Positions 19,297 through 27,617 are shown, counted from the first letter of the stretch. The stretch: DNA of 64,000 nucleotides from an uncultured Bradyrhizobium sp. (GCF_947648125.1 NZ_CANSMR010000017.1:113208-177207); one strand, 5' to 3'. The notes: generated by a model not told the origin, from the letters alone. A program made the numbers and translations.

Positions 19297-19326
19297 TTGT
19301 AGTATTATCCTGAGATAAAACTACAA
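19297..19326. promoter_or_regulatory. 30-bp palindrome upstream of the serine recombinase
   Basis: TTGTAGTATTATC and GATAAAACTACAA are 13-bp inverted arms with one mismatch, separated by CTGA. The site lies 16 bp upstream of the recombinase ATG in a locally AT-rich patch. It could be a crossover/res subsite for that recombinase, or an operator over its promoter. Confidence 0.55.
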
Positions 19327-19341
19327 ATATTGGTTAAGGCT

Positions 19342-20043
19342 ATGTCAGATCAAGAGAAACGCCAGCGCAAGCCAGCCATCGGTTACACACGGACCAGCTC
19401 GGCGACCAACGCCGGTGAGGACAAAGACTCCGTGATCCGCCAGCGCAAGGCCATCCAGGCTTACGCCAACCGCGCCGGCTATCGCATCGTTGCTTGGCAC
19501 GACGATCCCGCGGTCAAGGGCGCCGACGCGATTGACGCGCGGCCCGGCTTCGCCGCGGCGCTGGAGCAAATCGCCGGCAACGGAGTCCGCACCATCATCG
19601 TCGAGACCGCTAACCGCTTCGCCCGCGATCTCATCGTGCAGGAAACCGGATTCCGGCGCCTGCAGGCGGACGGCATTACTCTGATCGCCGCCGACAAGCC
19701 TGACTCTTTCGTCGATGATACGCCAACCGCGGTGCTGGTTAGGCAAATACTCGGCGCCGTGGCCCAATTCGACAAGGCCATGACGGTGGCGAAGCTGCGC
19801 GGTGCTCGTGAGCGCAAGCGGCGCACCGGTGCCCGCGTGGAGGGGCGGAAGCCCATCACCGAGAGCCACCCAGAGGCCGTTGCGATGGCCCGACAGTTGC
19901 GCGCGCAACAGCCGCGCATGTCACTGCGCGACATCAGCACCGCGCTCTCCGACGCCGGCATCGTCACCAAGCCCGGCAAAGGCAAGAAGCGGCCGGGCGG
20001 ACAGCCCTATAGCGCGAGCGCGGTGCAGGCGATGTTGATCTAG
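19342..20043 (+). CDS. serine recombinase (resolvase/invertase family)
   Basis: A 233-residue recombinase. The catalytic serine is in GYTRTSSATN (about residue 19), followed by the active-site arginine region IIVETANRFARDLIVQETGF and the QFDKAMTVAKLRGARERKRR helix. The C-terminal DNA-binding part reads PEAVAMARQLRAQ ... MSLRDISTALSDAGIVTK. An ATG at 19342 is chosen; an upstream TTG at 19330 is in frame. Likely roles are resolution or inversion of a segment of the island; its target may be the adjacent palindrome. Confidence 0.85.
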   Translation: MSDQEKRQRKPAIGYTRTSSATNAGEDKDSVIRQRKAIQAYANRAGYRIVAWHDDPAVKGADAIDARPGFAAALEQIAGNGVRTIIVETANRFARDLIVQETGFRRLQADGITLIAADKPDSFVDDTPTAVLVRQILGAVAQFDKAMTVAKLRGARERKRRTGARVEGRKPITESHPEAVAMARQLRAQQPRMSLRDISTALSDAGIVTKPGKGKKRPGGQPYSASAVQAMLI

Positions 20044-20057
20044 GTCGCTCGCTCGAC

Positions 20058-20237
20058 CTACGCGAAGCAAACGTTGCCCACGCAAGCTTGCTGCCACAGG
20101 ATCGGAAGGGATCCCTCGCATAGGGTCATATGCCAGCCCATGGGCAGGACGTAATCCTTGCCTCCCACAATCTGCTCGAGTTCATCCATCGAAACTTCGC
20201 GCGGCTTTGCTTCCGCTCCGGTTTTGAGATTCGCCAC
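20058..20237 (-). CDS. double-glycine-leader peptide (bacteriocin-like)
   Basis: A 59-residue peptide started by GTG at 20237, 6 nt after a strong AAGGAGA. Residues 14-26 (REVSMDELEQIVG, then G) form a typical double-glycine leader with the E-L/I-GG pattern cut by C39 peptidase transporters. The 33-residue core begins KDYVLPMGWHMTLCEG and contains three cysteines, ending in NVCFA. Leader-type peptides of this kind include class II bacteriocins and other exported peptides. It converges on the recombinase gene with a 14-bp gap. No processing ABC transporter or modifying enzyme is in the window, so it would need one elsewhere. Confidence 0.65.
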   Translation of the reverse strand: MANLKTGAEAKPREVSMDELEQIVGGKDYVLPMGWHMTLCEGSLPILWQQACVGNVCFA

Positions 20238-20311
20238 AATAGGTCTCCTTTGGTTCTGCACAGCGATGGGTTCGAGCAGACTATCCCCCTGCGTTCACCC
20301 ATTACGGTGAC

Positions 20312-20391
20312 CCTGGTCACGCTCGATCGCCGAGCGCTATGCGTATGAGGTGGGCGAGGCGACGATGCACCGCGCGCTGAAGGCCGCCTGA
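20312..20391 (+). pseudogene. C-terminal remnant of a serine recombinase
   Basis: An open stretch after a stop encodes RSIAERYAYEVGEATMHRAL then KAA and a stop, matching the helix-turn-helix tail of resolvases (AxxYxVGEATxxRAL). No start or catalytic domain precedes it. This looks like the end of a lost resolvase gene. Confidence 0.45.
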
Positions 20392-20416
20392 TTACATCCT
20401 CACCGTCAACCACCAC

Positions 20417-20437
20417 CGGCCCGCCATGTGCGGGCCG
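20417..20437. terminator. hairpin between small genes
   Basis: CGGCCCGC-CATGT-GCGGGCCG is an 8-bp stem followed by TTTCGTT on the plus strand. It lies just past the end of the tiny membrane-protein gene ending at 20451 and could terminate transcription from either side. Confidence 0.5.
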
Positions 20438-20450
20438 TTTCGTTCGCCAT

Positions 20451-20603
20451 TTAGCGCCACGATCCATCCGGCCCGAGCGGCAAATCTGGATGGTCGTCGC
20501 GGTTGTTCTTGTCGGGCTTCACCTTGAAACCCTGTCGAAACGCAAACCAAATGAAGCTGACCAACCCGACCACGCAAATCGGCGCGAGAATCCAGTCCGG
20601 CAA
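20451..20603 (-). CDS. 50-residue membrane protein
   Basis: Start TTG 20603 after GGAGG (9-nt spacing): MPDWILAPICVVGLVSFIWF then a basic/acidic cytoplasmic tail (RQGFKVKPDKNNRDDHPDLP). One transmembrane helix. Second of four tiny membrane proteins on this strand. No family recognised. Confidence 0.5.
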   Translation of the reverse strand: MPDWILAPICVVGLVSFIWFAFRQGFKVKPDKNNRDDHPDLPLGPDGSWR

Positions 20604-20713
20604 AATCGTGATCCTCCAATGGGGCCACCCCGATAGTTGGTCACCGCGACCTTGGGCCGAGTTCAACACAGATACCGGCACCCACTGCAGCCGTGGTCCT
20701 AGAGCGCGTCCGA

Positions 20714-20851
20714 TCAGGACTGCGCCGCGGCGTCGTGATCGGCGTCGTGATCGCCAACGTGGCGCCTGATGGCGTTACGATCCGTGGCGATGAACATTGC
20801 GGCAATGGCCATCGAGACGACGGCCGCGGCGGCAAGCGCGAGATCGATCAT
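20714..20851 (-). CDS. 45-residue membrane protein
   Basis: ATG 20851 follows GGAGGG: MIDLALAAAAVVSMAIAAMF then IATDRNAIRRHVGDHDADHD and a short tail. One transmembrane helix with a histidine/aspartate-rich tail. Same strand as its neighbours with gaps of 110-165 bp. Function unknown. Confidence 0.55.
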   Translation of the reverse strand: MIDLALAAAAVVSMAIAAMFIATDRNAIRRHVGDHDADHDAAAQS

Positions 20852-21015
20852 TTGACGGCCCTCCGGGGAGTCCAGCCCCTATCGCGATATTGGCGACGGT
20901 CATCCCCGTTCGGGCAGTGTCTTTCGTCACTCAGGACGCGCGCCAGCCTCGCTCATGAGTTGGCGCGATGTCTGCCCCGACCGGACGACAAGCCGCTGTA
21001 GAGGTCTCTGGGTGG

Positions 21016-21126
21016 TTATCCGATCAGTAGCCACGCGATGCTGGCAAGAAGCGCAATGAACGACACCGCCACAGCGCTGGCTAGGGCAATCTCCACGCCG
21101 TCGATCCGAGCAGAATACAGCCGCAT
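21016..21126 (-). CDS. 36-residue membrane protein
   Basis: ATG 21126 follows GGGAGGG at good spacing: MRLYSARIDGVEIALASAVA then VSFIALLASIAWLLIG. One transmembrane helix at the C-terminus. The strong ribosome-binding site supports it as a real gene. Function unknown; holin-like or toxin-like roles are possible but unsupported. Confidence 0.58.
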   Translation of the reverse strand: MRLYSARIDGVEIALASAVAVSFIALLASIAWLLIG

Positions 21127-21361
21127 AGAAATCACCCTCCCAACGATAAGGGACCGACTGCTGCAACGGACCGGAAGTGTCCTAGTTCCTCGCAGCGGGC
21201 CGTCCATCGCGCCGCGCGATCCCGGCCGATGGGTCGGCACCGGCCGGACGGAAGGCCTCTCAGCCGCCACGGCTGGCGATCCTTGAGGCCATGCGGAACC
21301 TATGGGAGGGAACCTCCGGTTTCGCCATTCTGGTAAAAACACAAGTTCCATCAAAGGCTTA

Positions 21362-21389
21362 TTGACTTTGATGCGGCCCGGTATATTTT
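21362..21389 (+). promoter_or_regulatory. candidate promoter for terminase operon
   Basis: TTGACT and TATTTT are spaced by 16 bp in an AT-rich patch within otherwise GC-rich DNA. The next genes on this strand are those at 21515-24275. Confidence 0.4.
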
Positions 21390-21450
21390 AGAACGTATCG
21401 CGAACGACTCTTCGCATCGCCCCCCATCAACGCCGGCTCAACATGGGCGT

Positions 21451-21475
21451 GCCGCACAGTGAGAGTCTGTGCGGC
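21451..21475 (+). promoter_or_regulatory. conserved hairpin with TGAGAG loop, second copy
   Basis: GCCGCACAG-TGAGAGT-CTGTGCGGC: a perfect 9-bp stem with a 7-nt loop. It shares CACAGTGAGAG and CTGTG with the hairpin right before the replication initiator (16333-16351). Two copies in front of two operons of one island suggest a common RNA- or DNA-level control. Confidence 0.5.
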
Positions 21476-21514
21476 GCCTCAGTGTGGCCGTGTGCCCGCG
21501 CAGCCGAGGCTATC

Positions 21515-21904
21515 ATGCCCGCACCGCTTGGATCACGACTGCAGCCGCCTATCGGCACACGGGCGCATGAGCGAGCCAGCCGCAATCGGGACCGCGCTAT
21601 CACCGTCGCACTTCGCCGCGCTGTGGCCGGTAACGCCGTCGCGGTGCTGGCTGTGAAGGCGTTGCGCCGCTGGCTGAAGCGCGCCGACGTGACGCTCGAT
21701 CTCGCTGTGATCGAGGGAGTCGTGACGCTTGCCCTGCACCGGTCTCGGCATGTCGACAACGCCCTGCTCGCTCGGCTGGAACAGCTTGTCGGGCGCCTCG
21801 ATCTCCACGCTGAGGCTGCTCGGCTGCAGATCAGGCCGGACGATCTCGCCGAGGTCCGCATGCTGGCCCGCGCCCTCGCCGGACAGCTGTTCACTGCTGC
21901 CTGA
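21515..21904 (+). CDS. small protein upstream of terminase genes
   Basis: A 129-residue basic helical protein; ATG 21515 after GAGG. Central region VTLDLAVIEGVVTLALHRSR, then ARLEQLVGRLDLHAEAARLQ: alternating amphipathic helices. No family recognised. An in-frame ATG at 21443 would translate through the hairpin and is less likely. It precedes the terminase pair by 12 bp and probably belongs to the same transcript. Confidence 0.5.
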   Translation: MPAPLGSRLQPPIGTRAHERASRNRDRAITVALRRAVAGNAVAVLAVKALRRWLKRADVTLDLAVIEGVVTLALHRSRHVDNALLARLEQLVGRLDLHAEAARLQIRPDDLAEVRMLARALAGQLFTAA

Positions 21905-21916
21905 AGGGAACCGATT

Positions 21917-22267
21917 ATGTCGGACATCACCACGCCGAAACTCGCCCGCGGCTGGAAGCGCCATCATGAGTTGAAGGCCGCCGACCGCGCAGCAAAGGCC
22001 GAGATCGAGGCCGGTTTGCTCATCGGGCTCGGCCGCACGCCGACGATGGCTGATCGGCTCGCATGCGAACAAATCGCCGCTCTTACGATCCTGGCCCGCG
22101 TGCTGGAACGGCGCGGCCGACTGGCGGCTGCTGGCAAAGTCAGAGACCAGATTGTCAGGGCGCAGCGCACCAACGGACTGAAGCCGGCTCCGATCGAGAC
22201 GGCAAAGCCCGCTCCCGGTCAGGCGTTGCAGGACATCTTCGACAAGATCGCGAGTGAACGCGCATGA
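21917..22267 (+). CDS. probable terminase small-subunit-like protein
   Basis: A 116-residue helical protein translated from an ATG after AAGGGAA. It overlaps the terminase large-subunit start by ATGA. The N-terminus (ARGWKRHHELKAADRAAKAE) and the middle (ADRLACEQIAALTILARVLE) are charged helices. The tight coupling to terL is the only reason to suggest a small terminase role; I recognise no HTH with confidence. Confidence 0.55.
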   Translation: MSDITTPKLARGWKRHHELKAADRAAKAEIEAGLLIGLGRTPTMADRLACEQIAALTILARVLERRGRLAAAGKVRDQIVRAQRTNGLKPAPIETAKPAPGQALQDIFDKIASERA

Positions 22268-24006
22268 GCAAGGCGCCGACGATCATCGAGGCATTCAACA
22301 GCCCGGCGCTATTCGGCCGCTACTTCGCCGGGCCAAGCTGGGATTGCTGGCGCGCCATCCTGCACGGTGCCTTCGCCCTGCCGATGTCAGCGGCCGAGGC
22401 CGAGCTATTCCGCGACGTCACCGGCCGCGAACCGCCGGCCAAACGTGTCCGCGAACTAGACGTTGTGGCTGGCCGACGCAGCGGCAAGGACAGCGTAGCA
22501 TCATTCATCGGCGCCTATGTCGCTGCGACGTTCCAACCGAACGGAAGGACGCGCCCCGGTGAACGCCCGGTGGTGCTGCTTCTTGGCGCCGATCGATCGC
22601 AGGCGCGCGGCCTCCTCAACTACGTGAAGGGATACTTTACCGAGGTGCCGGCGCTCGCCGCGCTGGTACAACGCGAGACGCAGGACGGCCTCGAATTGAC
22701 TACTGGCGTCGACATCATCGTCGCAACCTCCGACTTCAGGCTGGTGCGCGGCCGCACGGTACTACTCGCCATTTTTAACGAGGTCTCCTTTTGGATGCAG
22801 GAGGGCTCGGCATCGCCCGACGTCGAGACGTTCCGCGCCGTCATGCCGGCAATGGCGACACTCGGCGACCAGGCCATGTTGATCATGATCTCCTCGGCCC
22901 ATCGCCGCAGCGGGTTGCTCTATTCCAGATGGGAAAAGTTCTACGGCGTCGACAATCCGGATACCCTGGTCGTGCACACCAAGACCAGCCAGCTAAATCC
23001 GACGATCTCGCTCTCGATCATCGAGGCCGCAATGGCCGACGATCCGCAAAGCGCCGCTGCGGAATACAATTCTGTCTGGCGCGATGACCTGGCCGGGTTC
23101 TGTTCCAGAGACGATGTGCTGGCGTGCGTGGATCAAGGCGTCACCGTCCGACCACCACAGGCCAGCGTCCGCTATGTCGGGTTTCTGGATGCTTCGTCAG
23201 GCAAGGCCGACTCGACAACGCTTGGGGTAGCATCGCGTGATGGTGAGAGCGGCATCCTGCACTGCGCTCTCGAGATCCCGAGTCCTCACGATCCAATCGT
23301 AGCCCTCTCGACGATCGCGGCCACACTCAAGTCATACGGCTGCAGCGACGTCTGGGGCGACAAGTACGCCATCGGCTTCACCGAGGCCGAGCTGCGCCGT
23401 CACGGCATCAATCTGAGGCACTCCCCTAAGACGCGCTCGGATTTGTACCGCGAACTACTGCCCATGATCCGTTCGCGTCGGGTCCGAATGCTCGACATAG
23501 ACCGCGCCGTCGTACAGTTCGCTGCGCTCGAACGTCGCGCGCTTCCTGGTGGTGGCGAGCGGATTGACCATCCTGCGCATGGTGACGCCAAGGACGATTT
23601 GAGCAACGCCATCGCGGGCGCGTTAGTGATGGCGACCGCCGAGGAAGGCAGCTGCCACGGCTGGATGCAATACATCGACAATGAAATGCGGAAGCACAGC
23701 GAGGCCGTCCGCGCAGTCCAGCATACCGATGAGCCGGAATTCGGCACGATACGGCCGGGACAGCGCAGCGATCTCGTCCGAGTCAGGCTGCCTGACGGCA
23801 TGCAACCGGTGACAGTCTTTGGCGCCAGCGGATCCCAGTACACCGCCACACCGGAACAGGGCGGTTGGGCGTTTTGGATGTTGCCGGATGACGCGCACGA
23901 CCTTCTGTCGGCGGTCTATGGCCCGCATAGCCAGTCGTGGCGGGCCACCAACCAAGAGCTAGCAGAATCCTTGCGGCGCACGAAACGCGCCGCAGCATTT
24001 GAGTAA
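22264..24006 (+). CDS. phage terminase large subunit
   Basis: A 580-residue packaging motor. N-terminal ATPase: a P-loop variant AGRRSGKD (residues 69-76), a Walker B-like VLLAIFNEVSFW with N-E in place of D-E, and the coupling motif MISSAHRRSGLLY. C-terminal RNase-H-like nuclease: FLDASSGKADST, DVWGDKYAIGF and the terminal HGDAKDDLSNAIAGAL supply the metal-binding aspartates. The two ATPase deviations (D for S/T after GK, N-E for D-E) are notable but within what some phage terminases show. No portal or capsid gene follows. In satellites such a terminase redirects packaging of helper capsids; that is inferred. Confidence 0.8.
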   Translation: MSKAPTIIEAFNSPALFGRYFAGPSWDCWRAILHGAFALPMSAAEAELFRDVTGREPPAKRVRELDVVAGRRSGKDSVASFIGAYVAATFQPNGRTRPGERPVVLLLGADRSQARGLLNYVKGYFTEVPALAALVQRETQDGLELTTGVDIIVATSDFRLVRGRTVLLAIFNEVSFWMQEGSASPDVETFRAVMPAMATLGDQAMLIMISSAHRRSGLLYSRWEKFYGVDNPDTLVVHTKTSQLNPTISLSIIEAAMADDPQSAAAEYNSVWRDDLAGFCSRDDVLACVDQGVTVRPPQASVRYVGFLDASSGKADSTTLGVASRDGESGILHCALEIPSPHDPIVALSTIAATLKSYGCSDVWGDKYAIGFTEAELRRHGINLRHSPKTRSDLYRELLPMIRSRRVRMLDIDRAVVQFAALERRALPGGGERIDHPAHGDAKDDLSNAIAGALVMATAEEGSCHGWMQYIDNEMRKHSEAVRAVQHTDEPEFGTIRPGQRSDLVRVRLPDGMQPVTVFGASGSQYTATPEQGGWAFWMLPDDAHDLLSAVYGPHSQSWRATNQELAESLRRTKRAAAFE

Positions 24007-24017
24007 AGGAGAGCAAT

Positions 24018-24275
24018 ATGACAACGGACATCGATGAATATCTGATCTTGGGCAATGGCGAATTTTGTTTGCGGAGTGCGGTGAGCGCCGCGCTACAGCG
24101 AGCGTACGACGACGCGATTCGATCCGGACCGGACGCCGTACTTAAGCGCGTTCGTGCGCAGATTCGCAGCGTCGCGCTGGGCAACACAAAAATAGTGTCT
24201 GACGCCGAATTGCGCGATAAGGCTGCGGAAATCGAGGCAGCTCGCACTGGTCGATCGCGTAGAGCCGGCGGGTGA
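24018..24275 (+). CDS. small protein downstream of terminase
   Basis: An 85-residue hydrophilic protein with a very good AAGGAGAG site, 12 bp after the terminase stop. Sequence MTTDIDEYLILGNGEFCLRS, then a helical, basic C-terminus. No family recognised. Its position suggests a packaging accessory. Confidence 0.6.
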   Translation: MTTDIDEYLILGNGEFCLRSAVSAALQRAYDDAIRSGPDAVLKRVRAQIRSVALGNTKIVSDAELRDKAAEIEAARTGRSRRAGG

Positions 24276-24371
24276 TCTCAACGCTACGGCTCTCGATGTT
24301 GAGTTCCGGCACAGATTTCGTTCGATCGACGAAGCTACCGCATCGCGTCGGACCTTGCTACCGCGCCGTGA

Positions 24372-26180
24372 TCAGTTGATGCCGAGCTGCGGCGCGATTT
24401 CCCGCGCCAAAAATTCAGATCCAGCCTTAGTAAGGTGGACAATATCCCTCGCTGTTAGCGATTCGCCAATACGAGTGAGGCAATTATCCTTCTGACACAT
24501 CGCATCTCTCGCTGAAACGTACTGGACGCCCAGCGCCGAGGCGACCCCGCGCATATTCGTATCGTCTTTGCCACGGTTGACGAACTCGGAGGTACGCTCA
24601 GGGATGACTTTCTCATTTCGCCTGTAGTAGGTTGCGGCGGCGTTGGGGAGACCTCCGCGCCAAACAGGTGCCGGCCCTACAATTACGATGCGAGCAACGC
24701 CAGCCGCGCGAAGGGCGTCGATGGTCGGCTTTGTAGTTGCGGCACTATCGTTCGCGTCCCATATGGCGTGCAGAACCACGACGTCAGGCTTTATGTCTGT
24801 TATGCGACGCACGATTTCGGCATTCTTCTCGAGGCAATAATGACTTGCCGAGTGAGCCGCAACCAATATCGGCGGACACGAGCTCACGGAGAGTTGTGCG
24901 AGACCAAATTCGTGACTCTCTTGCAGCTTCCTAAATCCGGGGATGAGGGCGGAAGCGGTCGAATCTCCCCAGATTGCGAGTAGTGGCCGCTTAGTTTCCG
25001 AACAACCTTCGAAGTCTCCTTGTTCGCCATCAACCAGCATGCATTGATGCAACCGCCAGCCGTCGAAGTCGGCCGGAGCGTTGATCATGGCTTGAAGTGG
25101 CGCAGGGAGGTCGGGTACCCTAACGAAGGCCGCGGATAATCCAAACGCTCCGACGACCGCCATCGCGATCCCAAGCTGCCATGCTTTGGCTTGGCGCCGC
25201 ATTGGCCGCTCTATCGCAAAATAGGTTAGTACGGCCAGCGCGGCCGCCAGCGCGACGGCGACGAGCCCAAGAGTGTCGTTCAGAGGCCGGAAAAGATAGA
25301 TCTGGAGGAAGACGAGAACCGGCCAATGCCAGAGATACAGCGAGTAGCTGATCAGCCCAACGCCAATGAGCGGCTTGAGCGAAAGGATGCGATTTACGAA
25401 GGCCCCTTCGGACATGATCAGCAAGGACGAGCCAGCGACCGGGAGCGCCGCCGCCCAACCGGGAAATGGCGTCGTTGCGTTGAAGAGGAAAAATGATGCC
25501 TCTATCGCTATGATACCGGCGAGTGCGGCCGTCTCCCTTATCGCCCTCGGCTGCTGGGGAAAAAAGGCAAGTAGTGCGCCGGCCATTAGTTCCCAGGCGC
25601 GTGTGAAGGGCAGGAAGAAAGTCGCGGCTGGATGATCTCCAACCAGGGCAATGTTCAGAACGAACGAAGAGACCAGACCAACAGCCGCAGCAATTGGCCT
25701 CCGACGGTGAGGTAAGACCCACATAATCAGCGGCCACACAAGATAGAATTGCTCTTCAATGCCCAACGACCAAAGGTGCAAGAGCGGTTTGAGATGCGCA
25801 TCGACGTCGAAGTAATTGACCTCGGACAGTAACATCAAGTTCGCGACGAAAAGCGCGCTCGCTACCGCGTTCTTCCCAAGCGAATGGAGTTCGTCGAGAA
25901 GGAGTAGGCGCAGGCCAACAAACACTGTCGCGGCCAAGACGACAATCAGGGCTGGGAATATTCGCCTGACGCGCCTTTGGTAGAATGTGACCAGGTTGAA
26001 GGTTTTGGCTTGCAGATCGAACGCAACTATCCCAGTGATGAGGTACCCAGAAATAACGAAAAAGATGTCCACGCCGACGAATCCGCCAGGCATGAGTTCA
26101 GGGAACGCGTGGAATAGAACAACTGACGAAACTGCGACGGCTCTCAATCCGTCGATATCGGGTCTGTAAGCCACGCTCAT
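24372..26180 (-). CDS. O-acyltransferase, OafA/YrhL type with SGNH domain
   Basis: A 602-residue membrane enzyme that probably O-acetylates a surface polysaccharide. Residues 1-360 form the acyltransferase-3 domain (YRPDIDGLRAVAVSSVVLFH, FFVISGYLITGIV, WSLGIEEQFYLVWP) with about ten spans. The C-terminal 230 residues are a periplasmic SGNH hydrolase-like domain: AIWGDSTASALIPGF holds the nucleophile and IVHLTKAGSEFLA the terminal histidine. It is the first of the AT-richer cargo genes, convergent with the terminase block. Phage-borne acetylases of this class change host O-antigen. Confidence 0.88.
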   Translation of the reverse strand: MSVAYRPDIDGLRAVAVSSVVLFHAFPELMPGGFVGVDIFFVISGYLITGIVAFDLQAKTFNLVTFYQRRVRRIFPALIVVLAATVFVGLRLLLLDELHSLGKNAVASALFVANLMLLSEVNYFDVDAHLKPLLHLWSLGIEEQFYLVWPLIMWVLPHRRRPIAAAVGLVSSFVLNIALVGDHPAATFFLPFTRAWELMAGALLAFFPQQPRAIRETAALAGIIAIEASFFLFNATTPFPGWAAALPVAGSSLLIMSEGAFVNRILSLKPLIGVGLISYSLYLWHWPVLVFLQIYLFRPLNDTLGLVAVALAAALAVLTYFAIERPMRRQAKAWQLGIAMAVVGAFGLSAAFVRVPDLPAPLQAMINAPADFDGWRLHQCMLVDGEQGDFEGCSETKRPLLAIWGDSTASALIPGFRKLQESHEFGLAQLSVSSCPPILVAAHSASHYCLEKNAEIVRRITDIKPDVVVLHAIWDANDSAATTKPTIDALRAAGVARIVIVGPAPVWRGGLPNAAATYYRRNEKVIPERTSEFVNRGKDDTNMRGVASALGVQYVSARDAMCQKDNCLTRIGESLTARDIVHLTKAGSEFLAREIAPQLGIN

Positions 26181-26297
26181 GGCGGGACCCTATATCACGA
26201 CCATGAGATGAATACACAAACTAGTAGAGCCACAGCTCGAGGGTCTTGGTGTTCACCCAAAGACTTGCACCGCGCCTACCCGGTGCTTGTCTCTTTT

Positions 26298-27617
26298 CTA
26301 TCCGGATTGAAGACTTTCAGGGAGCCTCGATGCTGTTCCATCCTCCGGCGTAAGACGGATAGGATTCGGCGTGTGCTGTTGTATCGCGGCAGCTGCAAAG
26401 CCAAGCGCAATTAGCAACATGCTGTCTCTGCTCACGCGCCCATAGACGGCCGACATTAGCGTCTCAAAGATTAGGAAACAGTACGCAAATCTAGCGACTG
26501 GAAGCGTACGGGCCAGTGCGAAAGCTTGCGGTCTAAGTCCCAATGCTACCAGAGCAATTAACGCAAGGCCGGCAGGCCAACCGAGCTCTATGAGAGCCTG
26601 TAAAAATGAATTATGTACGGGGTAGCCCGGCAGACAACTCCTCGATTGGAAGCCATCGAAGCCAATGCCGGTGATGCCAGCGGATGGGAGCAAGGTGATT
26701 GCTTCTTCCAGAAGACGTTGTCGAATTTCGACTGAGTTACTCGTGCTAATCTCTGGACAACCCGGGCGTGGTCGCGGTGCGACGTTTGGTGCTCCAGGAG
26801 TATAGAGAGGGAGGGTTGGGTCCGAGTCCGGCGGCTCAAATGCCTTGCCTAGGTCGAGACCGAAGGTTTTCGCAGTTTGGCCAAAATAGACAGCTGTTGT
26901 TGAAGAGCGCCCTAACGCTCCAGCAAGCATTGCGATCATCGAAACTAGAATGACAAATCCCGTCGGGAGGCGCTGTTTGCGCGGCCCGATAAAAAAAACC
27001 GCAGTGAGGGCCGCCAACATTGCCAGCAATGCGAATCTGACCTGGCTGGCTGTGAACACCATCGTGGGGAGAGCAGTAGCGGCGGCGATCCAAATGGCTT
27101 TGCGGAGTGTCAGGTTTTGGCTCGTCAGGAATATCAGCAGAACGCTAAGCGTTGTCGCAAATTGGGTTGCTGCTGAATCGAACAAACCAAATACCATCGG
27201 CTTTCCGTGCCGAGAGGACCACTGCTCGACAAGCGCGACAAGAGTAACGATCGTGCCGATTGATACGACCACGATCAGAACAACTATCAGGACGCTGAAC
27301 TTTACGTTCGACATCAGCCGGGCTGCTGGATAGCCCAACAGCGTTAGGACCAGAAGCGCAATTTCCTTGCGATCGGAGCCAAGCCCGTGGGCAGCAAATG
27401 ACAGCGCAATGAATGTCAAAAGGATGGCGAAACCCGCATCATTTGCATTCGGCGAGAAGCGTTGCCAGGGGCCGGTGAGGATCAACGCTGCTGTGGTCGT
27501 CGAGAGAAGGGCGGCTGTCGTCATCGCGCCAGATCCCAAAAGACCATGAGCCAGTACGAAGATTGACCCGGCAGAGAGCAACAGCCCCAGCCAGAACGAA
27601 CGGTCAAGTATAATCAA
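26298..27617 (-). CDS. O-antigen polymerase/ligase family membrane protein (first)
   Basis: A 439-residue polytopic protein with about ten spans and the Wzy/WaaL-type periplasmic loop: GITGIGFDGFQSRSCLPGYP then VHNSFLQALIELGWPAGLAL, with the characteristic histidine-asparagine. The TTG start at 27617 is preceded by GGGAG at 6 nt; the frame stays open to 27674. Lies downstream of, and on the same strand as, nothing but the acyltransferase, with a 117-bp gap. Either chain polymerase or lipid A-core ligase; sequence alone does not decide. Confidence 0.8.
   Translation of the reverse strand: MIILDRSFWLGLLLSAGSIFVLAHGLLGSGAMTTAALLSTTTAALILTGPWQRFSPNANDAGFAILLTFIALSFAAHGLGSDRKEIALLVLTLLGYPAARLMSNVKFSVLIVVLIVVVSIGTIVTLVALVEQWSSRHGKPMVFGLFDSAATQFATTLSVLLIFLTSQNLTLRKAIWIAAATALPTMVFTASQVRFALLAMLAALTAVFFIGPRKQRLPTGFVILVSMIAMLAGALGRSSTTAVYFGQTAKTFGLDLGKAFEPPDSDPTLPLYTPGAPNVAPRPRPGCPEISTSNSVEIRQRLLEEAITLLPSAGITGIGFDGFQSRSCLPGYPVHNSFLQALIELGWPAGLALIALVALGLRPQAFALARTLPVARFAYCFLIFETLMSAVYGRVSRDSMLLIALGFAAAAIQQHTPNPIRLTPEDGTASRLPESLQSG

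Larger units (their letters stand above)
21127..21514. other. 388-bp leader region before the terminase genes
   Basis: No supported gene. TTGACT at 21362 with TATTTT at 21384 (16-bp spacer) is a plausible sigma-70 promoter reading to the right. Downstream is the conserved hairpin at 21451-21475. This region would be the leader of the transcript that carries the terminase genes. Confidence 0.45.
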
